Under the pieces are notes generated by a model. That model was not told where the DNA came from. It saw nothing but the letters and a program-made list of their open reading frames with translations, and ran no database searches. A stretch of 50,878 nt of DNA, taken from Alterluteimonas quercicellularis (lineage in GTDB: Bacteria; Pseudomonadota; Gammaproteobacteria; Xanthomonadales; Xanthomonadaceae). Position numbers and translations under genes: made by a program. Location: assembly GCF_021191635.1 (NCBI RefSeq), contig NZ_JAIWPR010000050.1:1-50878 (forward strand), in the 5' to 3' direction. Of this stretch, positions 6,782 through 15,176 are shown piece after piece. The first letter of the stretch is position 1. Each line of letters begins with the position of its first letter.

Positions 6782-7488
6782 AGCTGGTGCGCCTGCTCGC
6801 CAACCTGGGCTACGGCAGCCGCAAGCAGGCCGTCGCGCTGTGCCGGCAGGGCCGGGTGACCGACGCCGCGGGCGAGGTGCTCTACGCCGACGACGTCGTC
6901 GATCCCGCCGGCGTGCGCGTGGACGGCGAGCCGCTGGACCCGCCGCAGGGGCTGGCGCTGATGCTGCACAAGCCGGTCGGCTACACCTGTTCCACGCGCG
7001 ATCCCGGGCGCGTCGTCCACGACCTGCTGCCGCCGCGCTTCCGCCTGCGCAACCCCGCGCTGTCGCCGGTCGGCCGCCTCGACCGCGACACCTCCGGGCT
7101 GCTGTTGATGACCGACGATGGCGCGCTGCTGCACCGGATCGTCTCGCCGAAGTCGGCGGTGCCCAAGGTCTACGAGGCCGCGCTCGCGCAGGACCTGCGC
7201 GGCGACGAGGCGGCGCTGTTCGCCAGCGGCACGCTGCTGCTGGAATCCGAGGACAAGCCGCTGCTGCCGGTCGCGATGGACGCGCTCGGCCCGCGCCGCG
7301 CGCGGCTGACCCTGCACGAGGGCCGCTATCACCAGGTACGGCGCATGTTCGCCGCGACGGGCAACCGCGTGGTCGCGCTGCACCGCAGCCGGGTCGGCGG
7401 GCTGGCGCTGGGCGAGCTGCCGGAGGGGCGCTGGCGCGCGCTGACGCCGGCGGAACTCGACGAGCTGTTCGGGGCCGTGCCGCGATGA
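6778..7488 (+). CDS. rsuA: 16S rRNA pseudouridine(516) synthase
   Basis: This encodes 236 residues. An N-terminal S4 RNA-binding domain (LVRLLANLGYGSRKQAVALC) is followed by a RsuA/RluB-type catalytic domain. The catalytic aspartate is in GRLDRDTSGLLLMT, and YHQVRRMFAATGNRV is the conserved C-terminal motif. RsuA converts U516 of 16S rRNA to pseudouridine. The start ATG overlaps the rsmC stop and its own stop overlaps the next ATG, so the three genes are translationally coupled. A much longer upstream extension in this frame overlaps rsmC and was rejected. Confidence 0.9.
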   Translation: MKLVRLLANLGYGSRKQAVALCRQGRVTDAAGEVLYADDVVDPAGVRVDGEPLDPPQGLALMLHKPVGYTCSTRDPGRVVHDLLPPRFRLRNPALSPVGRLDRDTSGLLLMTDDGALLHRIVSPKSAVPKVYEAALAQDLRGDEAALFASGTLLLESEDKPLLPVAMDALGPRRARLTLHEGRYHQVRRMFAATGNRVVALHRSRVGGLALGELPEGRWRALTPAELDELFGAVPR

Positions 7489-8168
7489 GCGCGGCCGACG
7501 CGCTGCCGCACGCGCCCGAGGCGGTGATCTTCGACATGGACGGGCTGATGCTCGACAGCGAGCGCGCCATCCTCGGCTGCCTGCGCCGCGCCGCCGCCGA
7601 GCAGGGCGCCGGCATCGAGCCCGACTGGTGGCTGCGGACGATCGGCCACACCGACGACATGTGCCGCGAACTGCTGGGCGCGCGCATCGGCGCGGATGCG
7701 GCCGCCGCGCTGCTCGAGCGCGGGCACGCGCTGTACGTCGCCGTGGCCGAGGCGGGCGTGCCGCACCGGCCCGGCATCGTCGAGCTGCTGGAACTGCTGG
7801 CCGCGCACGACGTGCCGCGCGCGGTCGCCACCTCCACCCGCCGTCCGCTGGCGCTGCGCAAGCTGGCCGCGGCCGACCTGCTGTGGCGGTTCGACGCGGT
7901 GTGCACCAGCAGCGACGTCGAGCGGCCCAAGCCCGCGCCCGACGTCTACCTGCTCGCCGCGCAGCGCCTGGGCGTGGCACCGGCGCGCTGCCTGGTGCTG
8001 GAGGACTCGCCCACCGGCGTGCGCGCGGCGCTGGCCGCCGGCATGACCCCGGTGCAGGTGCCGGACCTGCTGGTCCCCGACGAGGCGGTGCGCGCGCTGG
8101 GCCACCGCATCGTCGCCTCGCTGGCCGATGCGCAGGCGCTGCTGTCGCCCTGGCTGCGCGAGCGCTGA
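7485..8168 (+). CDS. HAD-superfamily hydrolase (phosphatase/phosphoglucomutase-like)
   Basis: This encodes 227 residues. Motif I is FDMDGLMLDSE with the nucleophile Asp17 and acid/base Asp19. Motif II is the TST stretch (AVATSTRR). The motif III lysine is in KPAPDVYLLAA, and motif IV is LVLEDSPTGVRAALAAGM. A helical cap between motifs I and II makes it HAD subfamily IA, like beta-phosphoglucomutase or 2-deoxyglucose-6-phosphate phosphatase. The exact substrate cannot be told from sequence. It is the last gene of the coupled rsmC-rsuA-HAD set. Confidence 0.85.
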   Translation: MSAADALPHAPEAVIFDMDGLMLDSERAILGCLRRAAAEQGAGIEPDWWLRTIGHTDDMCRELLGARIGADAAAALLERGHALYVAVAEAGVPHRPGIVELLELLAAHDVPRAVATSTRRPLALRKLAAADLLWRFDAVCTSSDVERPKPAPDVYLLAAQRLGVAPARCLVLEDSPTGVRAALAAGMTPVQVPDLLVPDEAVRALGHRIVASLADAQALLSPWLRER

Positions 8169-8203
8169 GGCTCTCCGCGGTTTTTCGGTGGCACCTGGCG
8201 TGG

Positions 8204-8303
8204 TCGCGCGCGAGCGCGCTCCTACGAACATCGACGCGCCACGTCTTGAGCACCGACAGGCGGCGGCGATGAGTACTCCCTGTAGGAGCGCGCTCGCGCG
8301 CGA
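8204..8303. repeat. inverted pair of REP-like elements
   Basis: Intact copies at 8204-8225 (minus orientation) and 8282-8303 (plus orientation) lie between the convergent HAD and DUF6985-like genes. No other terminator is obvious here. Confidence 0.85.
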
Positions 8304-8336
8304 CCGTGCCGCCAGACCCGTGGCAGCGCGGCGCCG

Positions 8337-8834
8337 TCAGCCCGGATCGCCCAGCCGCGTGGTGCATGCCGGATTCGTGGCCGCATAGACGACATCGCGG
8401 AGCGCGCCGTCGGCATAGGCGTTCTCGTTGGTGGCATGGCCGTCGTAGCCGCCCACCTTGTTCAGCGTGGTGCCGTTGCGCCAGACCAGCAGCAGGCCGT
8501 GCTCTTCTTCCCAGCCGCAGTCCGCCTCGACCATGACGTACCAGTGCCCGTCGCCGTCGCGGCCCTTGCGCAGCTCGAGCATCTTCGGCGCGACGTGCGC
8601 CCAGATGTCGGCGGGCGTCTCCGGCACGCCCATCTGCGCGTCCAGCCAGTCTTCGCCGCCGACCGCCTCGTGGTAGTCCCGGTAGTAGGCGAAGACGTGG
8701 CGGGAATCCGAGATCCGGTCGGCGGGCGTCAGGCGCAGGAACGCGGCGAGCGCGGCCGCGGCGCCCGCGTCGCCGGGATCCGGCTCGTCCAGGAGTTCGA
8801 TCTCGGCCCCGTCGAAGTACGGCGCTCTGATCAT
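8337..8834 (-). CDS. DUF6985-like protein
   Basis: This encodes 165 residues with no signal or membrane segment. The pattern AFLRLTPADRISDSRHVFAY, then PADIWAHVAPKMLEL, CGWEEEHGLLLVWRNG and a final YDGHATNENAYAD matches my memory of DUF6985 proteins, whose function is unknown and which are sometimes found near toxin/immunity loci. The start ATG at 8834 gives MIRAPYFDGAEIELL. It stands alone between a REP pair and the DJ-1/PfpI gene. Confidence 0.7.
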   Translation of the reverse strand: MIRAPYFDGAEIELLDEPDPGDAGAAAALAAFLRLTPADRISDSRHVFAYYRDYHEAVGGEDWLDAQMGVPETPADIWAHVAPKMLELRKGRDGDGHWYVMVEADCGWEEEHGLLLVWRNGTTLNKVGGYDGHATNENAYADGALRDVVYAATNPACTTRLGDPG

Positions 8835-8929
8835 GGCGTGGAACCGTCGTCGTCCAGATTCCGCTCGATGGGAGCACGATGCCCGCCGCCGCGGCAAGGC
8901 CGGGCGATCCGGCTGCGAGGCACCGGCGC

Positions 8930-9535
8930 TCAGGGATCGCGGCGGTAGGGCACGTCCATCTGCCGCGCGCTGCGCTCGGCGAGGCGGTCGCCGGCCAGCC
9001 GCGCGACCAGGTGCAGGCTCATGTCGATGCCGGCGGCGATGCCGGCCGAGGTGACCACGGCGCCTTCGTCCACCCAGCGCAGGTCCTCGCGCACGCGCAG
9101 GTCCGGGTACGCGGCGCGCAGCGCATCGGCGTCCTCCCAGTGGGTGGTGGCGGTGCGGCCGCGCAGCAGGCCGGCGCGCGCGAGCACGAAGGCGCCGGTG
9201 CACACCGAGGCGACGATCGGCACGGTCCGGGCCTGCGCGCGCACCCAGTCCACCACGCGCGCGTCGGCGACTTCCGCGTCGACCTCGCCGCCCGGGACCA
9301 CGAGCAGGCCCGGTGCCGGGCAGCCGGCGAGATCGTGCTCGGGCAGCACCCGCAGGCCGGCGCGCGCCACCACCGGCGTGCGCTCGCGCGCCACGGTGAA
9401 CACCTCGAACGGGGCGGGTTCGCCGGGCCGTTCGCGCGCGTGCACGCGGCTGGCGGTGCTGAAGACCTCGTAGGGACCGGCGAAGTCGAGCGCCTCGACC
9501 CCGGGGAAGACGTAGATGGCGACCCGGTGCGTCAT
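8930..9535 (-). CDS. DJ-1/PfpI family (class I glutamine-amidotransferase-like) protein
   Basis: This encodes 201 residues. The nucleophile elbow is SVCTGAF with Cys112, and a Glu near the N-terminus (VEALDFAGPYEVF) lies in the usual place. Together with TTHWED and SAGIAAGIDMSLHLV, the pattern is that of isonitrile hydratase-like and GlxA N-terminal-like members rather than of YajL/DJ-1. It lacks the AraC HTH of GlxA regulators. The role may be hydration of isonitriles or detoxification; the substrate is unknown. Confidence 0.8.
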   Translation of the reverse strand: MTHRVAIYVFPGVEALDFAGPYEVFSTASRVHARERPGEPAPFEVFTVARERTPVVARAGLRVLPEHDLAGCPAPGLLVVPGGEVDAEVADARVVDWVRAQARTVPIVASVCTGAFVLARAGLLRGRTATTHWEDADALRAAYPDLRVREDLRWVDEGAVVTSAGIAAGIDMSLHLVARLAGDRLAERSARQMDVPYRRDP

Positions 9536-9597
9536 GACGATGGGGGCGGGAGCGGTCCGCCGACTGTAGCCCACCGATCGGGCGGCCCGCGCGCGCC

Positions 9598-10404
<807 letters not shown>

Positions 10405-10464
10405 GCGGGTGCGCTCGCGGGGCGGAACGCCAGTGTGCCGCCGCTGCCGGCAAGAGCGCGTCAC

Positions 10465-10530
10465 GTGGAGCGCGCTCTCGCGCGACAGAATCCGCGCCGC
10501 GACGTCCGTTGCGCGCGAGCGCGCTCTTAC
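10465..10530. repeat. degenerate inverted REP-like pair
   Basis: A plus-oriented copy with changes (GTGGAGCGCGCTCTCGCGCG, 10465-10485) faces a minus-oriented copy (10510-10530). The latter contains the TAA stop of the arsR-type gene (10527-10529). Confidence 0.65.
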
Positions 10531-10820
10531 GGCTCGTCGGCGTGTTCCAGCATGTCCACCAGCATGTCGCGGATGTGCGCATCGGCGGTGGCGTAGAGCA
10601 CCTGGCGCTGGCGCCGCTCGCCGCGGACCAGGCGCGCGCCGCGCAGCAGCCGCAGGTGGTGGCTCACCAGCGGCTGCGAGGCGCCGATGCGCCGGGCGAT
10701 GTCGCCGACCGCGATCGGGCCTTCGAGGCAGGCGAGCAGCACCCGCAGGCGGGTCGGGTCGCCAAGCAGGCGGTAGGTGGCGGCGATGGTCTCGACGCGG
10801 GCGTCGTCGGGCGGCGTCAT
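10527..10820 (-). CDS. ArsR/SmtB-family metal-responsive repressor
   Basis: This encodes 97 residues and is a winged helix-turn-helix protein: RLLGDPTRLRVLLACLEGPI, then recognition helix GASQPLVSHHLRLLRGARLV and wing ERRQRQVLYATAD. The C-terminal helix DAHIRDMLVDMLEHADEP carries the Asp/His spacing (DxHxxxxxxxxxxxH) of alpha-5 zinc-sensing members such as CzrA/SmtB. It is translated after the CDF transporter with an ATGA overlap, so it likely controls that exporter in response to zinc or a related metal. Confidence 0.85.
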   Translation of the reverse strand: MTPPDDARVETIAATYRLLGDPTRLRVLLACLEGPIAVGDIARRIGASQPLVSHHLRLLRGARLVRGERRQRQVLYATADAHIRDMLVDMLEHADEP

Positions 10821-11800
10821 GCGTGGCCGCCGTGCCCGCAGCGCGCCGCCGGCTCCAGCGCGCAGGCCGGCGCCGCCTCGCGCATCACCTCGACCGTGGT
10901 GTGGCCGATGCCGAAGCGCTCGGCCAGGGCGCGCTTCACCGCGGCCACCGTGGCGCCGGCGTCGGCGCCCTCGGCCACGCCCAGTTCCAGCGTCGCCAGC
11001 GTGCGCCCGGAGGTGATCGACCACACGTGCACGTGCGCCACGCCGGCCACGCCCGGCACCTCGTCCAGCAGGTGACGGCGCAGCGCGTCGAGGTCGAGGT
11101 CGGGCGGGGCGCCTTCCATCAGGATGTGGAAGGCGCTGCGCAGCAGGGCCCAGGCGCTGCGCAGGATCAGCAGGCAGACCAGCGCGGACAGGATCGGGTC
11201 GATCGCCATCCAGCCGGTGAAGTGGATGACGATCGCGGCGACGATCGCCGCCACCGAGCCGAGCAGGTCGCCCAGCACGTGCAGCATCGCGCCGCGGATG
11301 TTGACGTGGTCGCGGTCGCCGCGGTGCAGGATCCAGAACACGAGCAGGTTGACCGCCAGGCCGATGGTCGCCACCGCCAGCATCGGCCCGGCCAGCACCT
11401 CGCCGGGCGCGCGCAGGCGCTGGAAGGCCTCCCAGAAGATCCAGGCCACCAGCGCGAACAGGGTCAGCGCGTTGATCAGGCCGGCCAGCACCTCCAGGCG
11501 CATGTAGCCGAAGGTGCGGCGGGCGTCGGAGGCGCGGCGGCCGATGCGGAAGCCGGCCCAGGCCAGCGCCAGCGCGGCGGCATCGGTGAGCATGTGGCCG
11601 GCATCGGCGATCAGCGCCAGCGAGCCCGACAGCAGGCCGCCGATCACCTCGACCACCATGAAGCCCGCGGTCAGGACCAGCGCCGTCAGGACCACCTTCT
11701 CGTTGCGCGCCGACACCGCAGGCGCGTGGTCGTGGCCGGCGTGGCTGTGGTCGTGATCGTGCGCATGGGCATGCGCGGCGTGCGGATCGTGCGCGGTCAT
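10817..11800 (-). CDS. cation diffusion facilitator metal exporter (ZitB/CzcD type)
   Basis: This encodes 327 residues. A His/Asp-rich N-terminus (HDPHAAHAHAHDHDHSHAGH) precedes six membrane segments. The zinc-site motif HxxxD is visible in TM2 (LIADAGHMLTDAAALALAW) and again in TM5 (MLHVLGDLLGSVAAIVAAI). The C-terminal cytoplasmic metallochaperone-like domain holds HVHVWSI, and a His/Cys-containing tail (CGHGGHA) follows. It exchanges cytoplasmic Zn2+ (perhaps Cd2+ or Co2+) for protons. It is the first gene of the exporter-arsR operon and has a clear promoter with an overlapping palindrome. Confidence 0.92.
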   Translation of the reverse strand: MTAHDPHAAHAHAHDHDHSHAGHDHAPAVSARNEKVVLTALVLTAGFMVVEVIGGLLSGSLALIADAGHMLTDAAALALAWAGFRIGRRASDARRTFGYMRLEVLAGLINALTLFALVAWIFWEAFQRLRAPGEVLAGPMLAVATIGLAVNLLVFWILHRGDRDHVNIRGAMLHVLGDLLGSVAAIVAAIVIHFTGWMAIDPILSALVCLLILRSAWALLRSAFHILMEGAPPDLDLDALRRHLLDEVPGVAGVAHVHVWSITSGRTLATLELGVAEGADAGATVAAVKRALAERFGIGHTTVEVMREAAPACALEPAARCGHGGHA

Positions 11801-11832
11801 GGCGGGGGCGGCGTGGAGGGGCGGGCGCCGCC

Positions 11833-11861
11833 ATCATATCGATACATGTTTATGTGTTCAA
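11833..11861 (-). promoter_or_regulatory. promoter with ArsR-type operator for the CDF-arsR operon
   Basis: On the minus strand TTGAAC (11861-11856) and TATGAT (11838-11833) are separated by exactly 17 bp. The spacer holds the inverted repeat ATACAT-GTTT-ATGTGT (11842-11857), written on the plus strand. It is an AT-rich island in GC-rich DNA and overlaps the lysR stop codon. The layout suits a repressor of the ArsR family that releases on metal binding. Confidence 0.7.
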
Positions 11862-12766
11862 TCGGCGTCCGCGGCGAACAGGTGCGCCGCCACGAAGTCC
11901 ACGAACACCCGCAGCCGCGGCGAGGTCTGGCGGGCGCTGGGCCAGAGGATGCGGAACGTGCCGGCGCCGCCCAGGTGCGCGTCGAGCACCGGCACCAGCG
12001 TGCCGGCGGCGAGCTGGCGGCGGATCGCGAAGTCCGGCAGGCAGGCCAGGCCCAGGCCCTGCTCGGCCAGGGCGATCAGCGGCTCCACCGCGCTGGCCAC
12101 GGCGGTGCGCGGCAGCGCCGGCGGCTCCAGGGCATGCCCCTCGCGCTGCAGCGGCCACGGCTCCAGCCTGCCGGTGGAGGGGTAGCGGTGGTGCAGGCAG
12201 GCGTGCCCGGCCAGTGCCGCGGGCGCGTCCGGCGTGCCGTGGCGGGCGAGGTAGGCCGGTGCGGCGACGATGCGGTGGCGGAAGTGCCCGAGCACGCGCG
12301 ACTTCAGGCGCGAATCGGCGGCCTCGCCGGTGCGGATCACCGCGTCGAAGCCCTCGTCGACCACGTTGACCAGGCGGTCGGTGAAGTCGAGATCGAGTTC
12401 GATCCGCGGCCAGGCGCGCATGAAGGCGCCGAGCGTGGGCATCATCAGCATGCCCACCAGCGGCAGGCTCACCCGCAGCCGGCCGTGCGGCGCGTCGCGC
12501 GTACGCGCGAGCTCCAGCTCCGCGGCCTCCATCTCGCAGAAGATGCGCCGGCAGCGGTCGAGGAACAGCGCGCCCTCCGGGGTCAGCGAGATCGCGCGGG
12601 TCGAGCGGTGGAACAGCCGCACGCCCAGCCGCTGCTCCAGCCGCGCCACCGCCTTGCCGACTGCCGACGCGGACACGCCCAGCGCGCGCCCGGCCGCGGT
12701 GAAGCTGCCGGTGTCGGCCGCCTGCACGAAGGCGCCCAGGGCGCCCAGGCGGTCCATCCCGTCCAT
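11858..12766 (-). CDS. LysR-family transcriptional regulator
   Basis: This encodes 302 residues. The N-terminal HTH is MDRLGALGAFVQAADTGSFT then AAGRALGVSASAVGKAVARL and RLFHRSTRAISLTPEG, followed by the periplasmic-binding-like effector domain from about residue 95. It resembles the CrgA/DmlR branch. It is divergent from a monooxygenase-like gene and an MFS exporter, which it probably controls. A perfect palindrome lies between them. Confidence 0.9.
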   Translation of the reverse strand: MDGMDRLGALGAFVQAADTGSFTAAGRALGVSASAVGKAVARLEQRLGVRLFHRSTRAISLTPEGALFLDRCRRIFCEMEAAELELARTRDAPHGRLRVSLPLVGMLMMPTLGAFMRAWPRIELDLDFTDRLVNVVDEGFDAVIRTGEAADSRLKSRVLGHFRHRIVAAPAYLARHGTPDAPAALAGHACLHHRYPSTGRLEPWPLQREGHALEPPALPRTAVASAVEPLIALAEQGLGLACLPDFAIRRQLAAGTLVPVLDAHLGGAGTFRILWPSARQTSPRLRVFVDFVAAHLFAADAD

Positions 12767-12782
12767 CGATTGCGGACTCCGG

Positions 12783-12801
12783 GTTCCGAAGTGTCCGGAA
12801 C
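12783..12801. promoter_or_regulatory. palindrome, candidate LysR operator
   Basis: GTTCCG and CGGAAC flank a seven-base spacer, perfectly inverted. It lies 17 bp upstream of lysR and about 70 bp upstream of the divergent gene, where LysR regulators usually bind. Confidence 0.5.
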
Positions 12802-12873
12802 TCTAGCCGGTTTTTCCGCGAACCGTGCCGGGCCACGCTGTCCGCCTCCCCATCCCACGGCGCCCGCCCTGCC

Positions 12874-13241
12874 ATGTCCGCTTCCTCCCCGGTCCTCCTG
12901 TCCGCGGCGTTCTCGACCGCGCCGAGCCCCACCGTCTTCGTCGTCAATGTCATGCGCCCCTCCCGGGCCGGCAGGACGAGGCCCTGCATCGCATCCGCGG
13001 CATCGTCGGCCAGGCCTCGCACAAGCCCGGCTTCCTGTGGAGCGCGCTGGCGCGCAGCGTCGACGGCCTGGCCGTGGTCAACATCGAGGCCATCGCCGGC
13101 CCGGACCGGGTCGAGGCGTTCTTCGCCGATCCCGCGTTCCGGGCCGCGTTCGCTCGCCTGGACGAAGTGGCGGCGAGCGCGTTCCACGTCTACCGGCTGG
13201 ACGAACTCGTCCTGCCCGCTGGCGCGGGGGCGGCGCGATGA
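12874..13241 (+). pseudogene. antibiotic-biosynthesis-monooxygenase-like gene, frameshifted
   Basis: An ATG at 12874 opens MSASSPVLLSAAFSTAPSPT and continues VFVVNVMRP. Around 12958-12964 (a CCCCTCCCGGG tract) the sensible reading moves to another frame. It continues PGRQDEALHRIRGIVGQASH, then a typical ABM-like second half (GFLWSALARSVDGLAVVNIE) and ends HVYRLDELVLPAG. One missing base in the C tract explains it. It could be a true inactivation, a sequencing error or, less likely, programmed slippage. Intact, it would be about 122 residues. It overlaps the MFS start (ATGA), which suggests an operon under the divergent LysR. Confidence 0.7.
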
Positions 13242-14452
13242 GCGGTGCCGGTGCGCCCTGCGCCACGGCCGCCTCCGCGCCGGAGCGGCTGCCGCTGGCG
13301 GCGCTGCTCGCGCTGGCGATGGCCGGCTTCGTCACCATCCTCACCGAGGCGCTGCCGGCCGGGCTGCTGCTGCCGATGTCGGCGGGCCTCGGGGTCTCGG
13401 AGGCGCTGGTCGGCCAGCTCGTCACCGTCTACGCGCTGGGCTCGCTGGCCGCCGCGATCCCGCTGACCGCTGCCACCCAGTCGCTGCGCCGCCGGCCGCT
13501 GCTGCTGGCGGCCATCGTCGGCTTCGCCGCGACCAACACCGCGACCGCGCTGACCGACCGCTACGCGGTCATGCTGGCCGCGCGGTTCCTTGCCGGCGTC
13601 TCGGCCGGCCTGCTGTGGTCGCTGGCCGCCGGCTATGCCGCGCGCATGGTGCCGCCGCACCTCAAGGGGCGGGCGATCGCGGTGGCCATGATCGGCACGC
13701 CGCTGGCGCTGTCGCTGGGCATCCCGGCCGGCACCCTGCTGGGCGCGGCGGTCGGCTGGCGCAGCGCGTTCGCCACCATGAGCGTCCTGGCCGCGGCGCT
13801 GGTGGTCTGGGTGCTGGCGAAGGTGCCCGACTTCCCGGGCCGCGCGTCCGGCCGCCGGCAGGGGCTGGCGGCGGTGTTCCGCCTGCCCGGCGTGCGCCCG
13901 GTGCTGCTGGCCACGCTGGGCTTCGTGCTGGCGCACAACCTGCTCTACACCTACATCGCGCCCCTGGCGGCGCGCGCCGGCCTGGTGGCGCGGCTGGACG
14001 CGCTGCTGTTCGCCTTCGGCACCGCGGCGGTGGCCGGGATCTGGATCGTCGGCGTCCTGGTCGACCGCCGCTTGCGCGCGCTGACCCTCGCCAGCACCGC
14101 GCTGTTCGCGCTCGCCGCCCTGGCACTCGGCCTGCGCGGCGACGCCGCACCGGTGGTGTGGGCCGCGGTCGCGCTGTGGGGGCTGGTGTTCGGCGGCGTG
14201 GCGACGCTGTTCCAGACCGCCTCCGCGCACGCGGCCGGCGAGGCGGCCGATGTCGCGCAGTCGATGATCGTCACCGTGTGGAACCTGGCGATCGCCGGCG
14301 GCGGCCTGCTCGGCGGCGCGCTGCTGGAGAGCCGCTGGGGCGTCGCCGCGCTGCCCTGGGCCGCGCTGCCGCTGCTGGCGATCGCGCTGGCGACGGCGTG
14401 GTCGGCCCGCCGCCACGGCTTCCCCGGCCCGCGGCCGGGCGCCAACCCGTAG
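13238..14452 (+). CDS. MFS efflux transporter (DHA1 type, AraJ/YdhP-like)
   Basis: This encodes 404 residues with 12 predicted membrane segments. The first loop after TM2 and TM3 carries a relaxed MFS motif A region (LTAATQSLRRRPLLLA), and TM5 has GTPLALSLGIPAGTLLGAAVGW, motif C of drug exporters. The opening (LALAMAGFVTILTEALPAGLL) is typical of the AraJ/YdhP/SotB group that exports sugars or drugs. It is coupled to the monooxygenase-like reading frame by ATGA. The TAG stop is contributed by a REP copy. Confidence 0.88.
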   Translation: MSGAGAPCATAASAPERLPLAALLALAMAGFVTILTEALPAGLLLPMSAGLGVSEALVGQLVTVYALGSLAAAIPLTAATQSLRRRPLLLAAIVGFAATNTATALTDRYAVMLAARFLAGVSAGLLWSLAAGYAARMVPPHLKGRAIAVAMIGTPLALSLGIPAGTLLGAAVGWRSAFATMSVLAAALVVWVLAKVPDFPGRASGRRQGLAAVFRLPGVRPVLLATLGFVLAHNLLYTYIAPLAARAGLVARLDALLFAFGTAAVAGIWIVGVLVDRRLRALTLASTALFALAALALGLRGDAAPVVWAAVALWGLVFGGVATLFQTASAHAAGEAADVAQSMIVTVWNLAIAGGGLLGGALLESRWGVAALPWAALPLLAIALATAWSARRHGFPGPRPGANP

Positions 14453-14512
14453 GAGCGCGCTCGCGCGCGACGGGCTTTCCCGAAACTCTGTCGCGCGCGA
14501 GCACGCTCCTAC
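14449..14512. repeat. inverted pair of REP-like elements between convergent genes
   Basis: An intact plus copy (14449-14470) and a nearly intact minus copy (14491-14512) provide the stop codons of both convergent genes: TAG at 14450-14452 and TAG at 14511-14509. Confidence 0.85.
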
Positions 14513-15072
14513 CCGGGCGCGTCGTCGTCGAACAGCCGCCGCCAGCCGGCGTGGCCCAGGCGGTCGAGCGTGCGCAGGTTGCGCTCGACGATCACGTCGG
14601 GGTCCGGATAGGCCGCCACCGCGCGCGCCACGCTGTCCTCGCGCAGCAGGTGCAGCATCGGGAACGGCGAGCGGTTGGTGTAGTTGCCGATGTCGTCGTC
14701 GGCGCTGCCGGCGAAGCGGTAGCCCGGATGGAAGCTCGCCACCTGCAGCACGCCGGCCAGGTCCATGCGCTCCACCAGCGCGTCGGCGGCATCGAGGAAG
14801 TCGTTGTAGTCGAGGAAGTCGCCGAGCGCGTGCGGGTGGATCAGCAGGGTGGTGTCGACGGCCTCGGCGGGCGTGTCGCGCAGGTGCGCCAGTTCCGCCG
14901 CCAGCGCGTCGAGCAGGGCCGCTGGCGTGCGCGCATCGGTCAGCGCGAAGCGGACCTGGCCCTTCGCCGTCACCGCCTTGGCGAACGGGCACAGGTTGAG
15001 GCCGATCACCGCGCGCTGCAGCCAGCGGCGGGTGGCGGCGACCGGGTCGGCGCTGGCGGGCGGGTGCGGCAT
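14509..15072 (-). CDS. DUF1415 family protein
   Basis: This encodes 187 residues and is soluble. It begins with WLQRAVIGLNLCPFAKAVTA; other conserved stretches are DTTLLIHPHALGDFLDYNDF and VASFHPGYRFAGS, with NYTNRSPFPMLHLLRE near the middle and YPDPDVIVERNLRTL near the end. This is the DUF1415 pattern, common in Xanthomonadaceae and of unknown function. The conserved Cys28 and His residues hint at a catalytic or metal site. It faces the MFS gene tail to tail across a REP pair. Confidence 0.88.
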   Translation of the reverse strand: MPHPPASADPVAATRRWLQRAVIGLNLCPFAKAVTAKGQVRFALTDARTPAALLDALAAELAHLRDTPAEAVDTTLLIHPHALGDFLDYNDFLDAADALVERMDLAGVLQVASFHPGYRFAGSADDDIGNYTNRSPFPMLHLLREDSVARAVAAYPDPDVIVERNLRTLDRLGHAGWRRLFDDDAPG

Positions 15073-15176
15073 TGCGGGACCCGGGACGGGCTCGTGCGGG
15101 GCGGGTGCGCACGATAGCGCAGCGACCGCGCGGCGCGCCGGCGATACCCTATGCGGCCCGTCCCGCGCCCGCCCGC

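Noticed and set aside
4907..7930. Very long open frame (about 1000 codons) on the minus strand
   Set aside because: It is antisense to rsmC and rsuA, which have clear family motifs. The translation is Arg/Ala/Pro low-complexity, as expected for the reverse of GC-rich genes.
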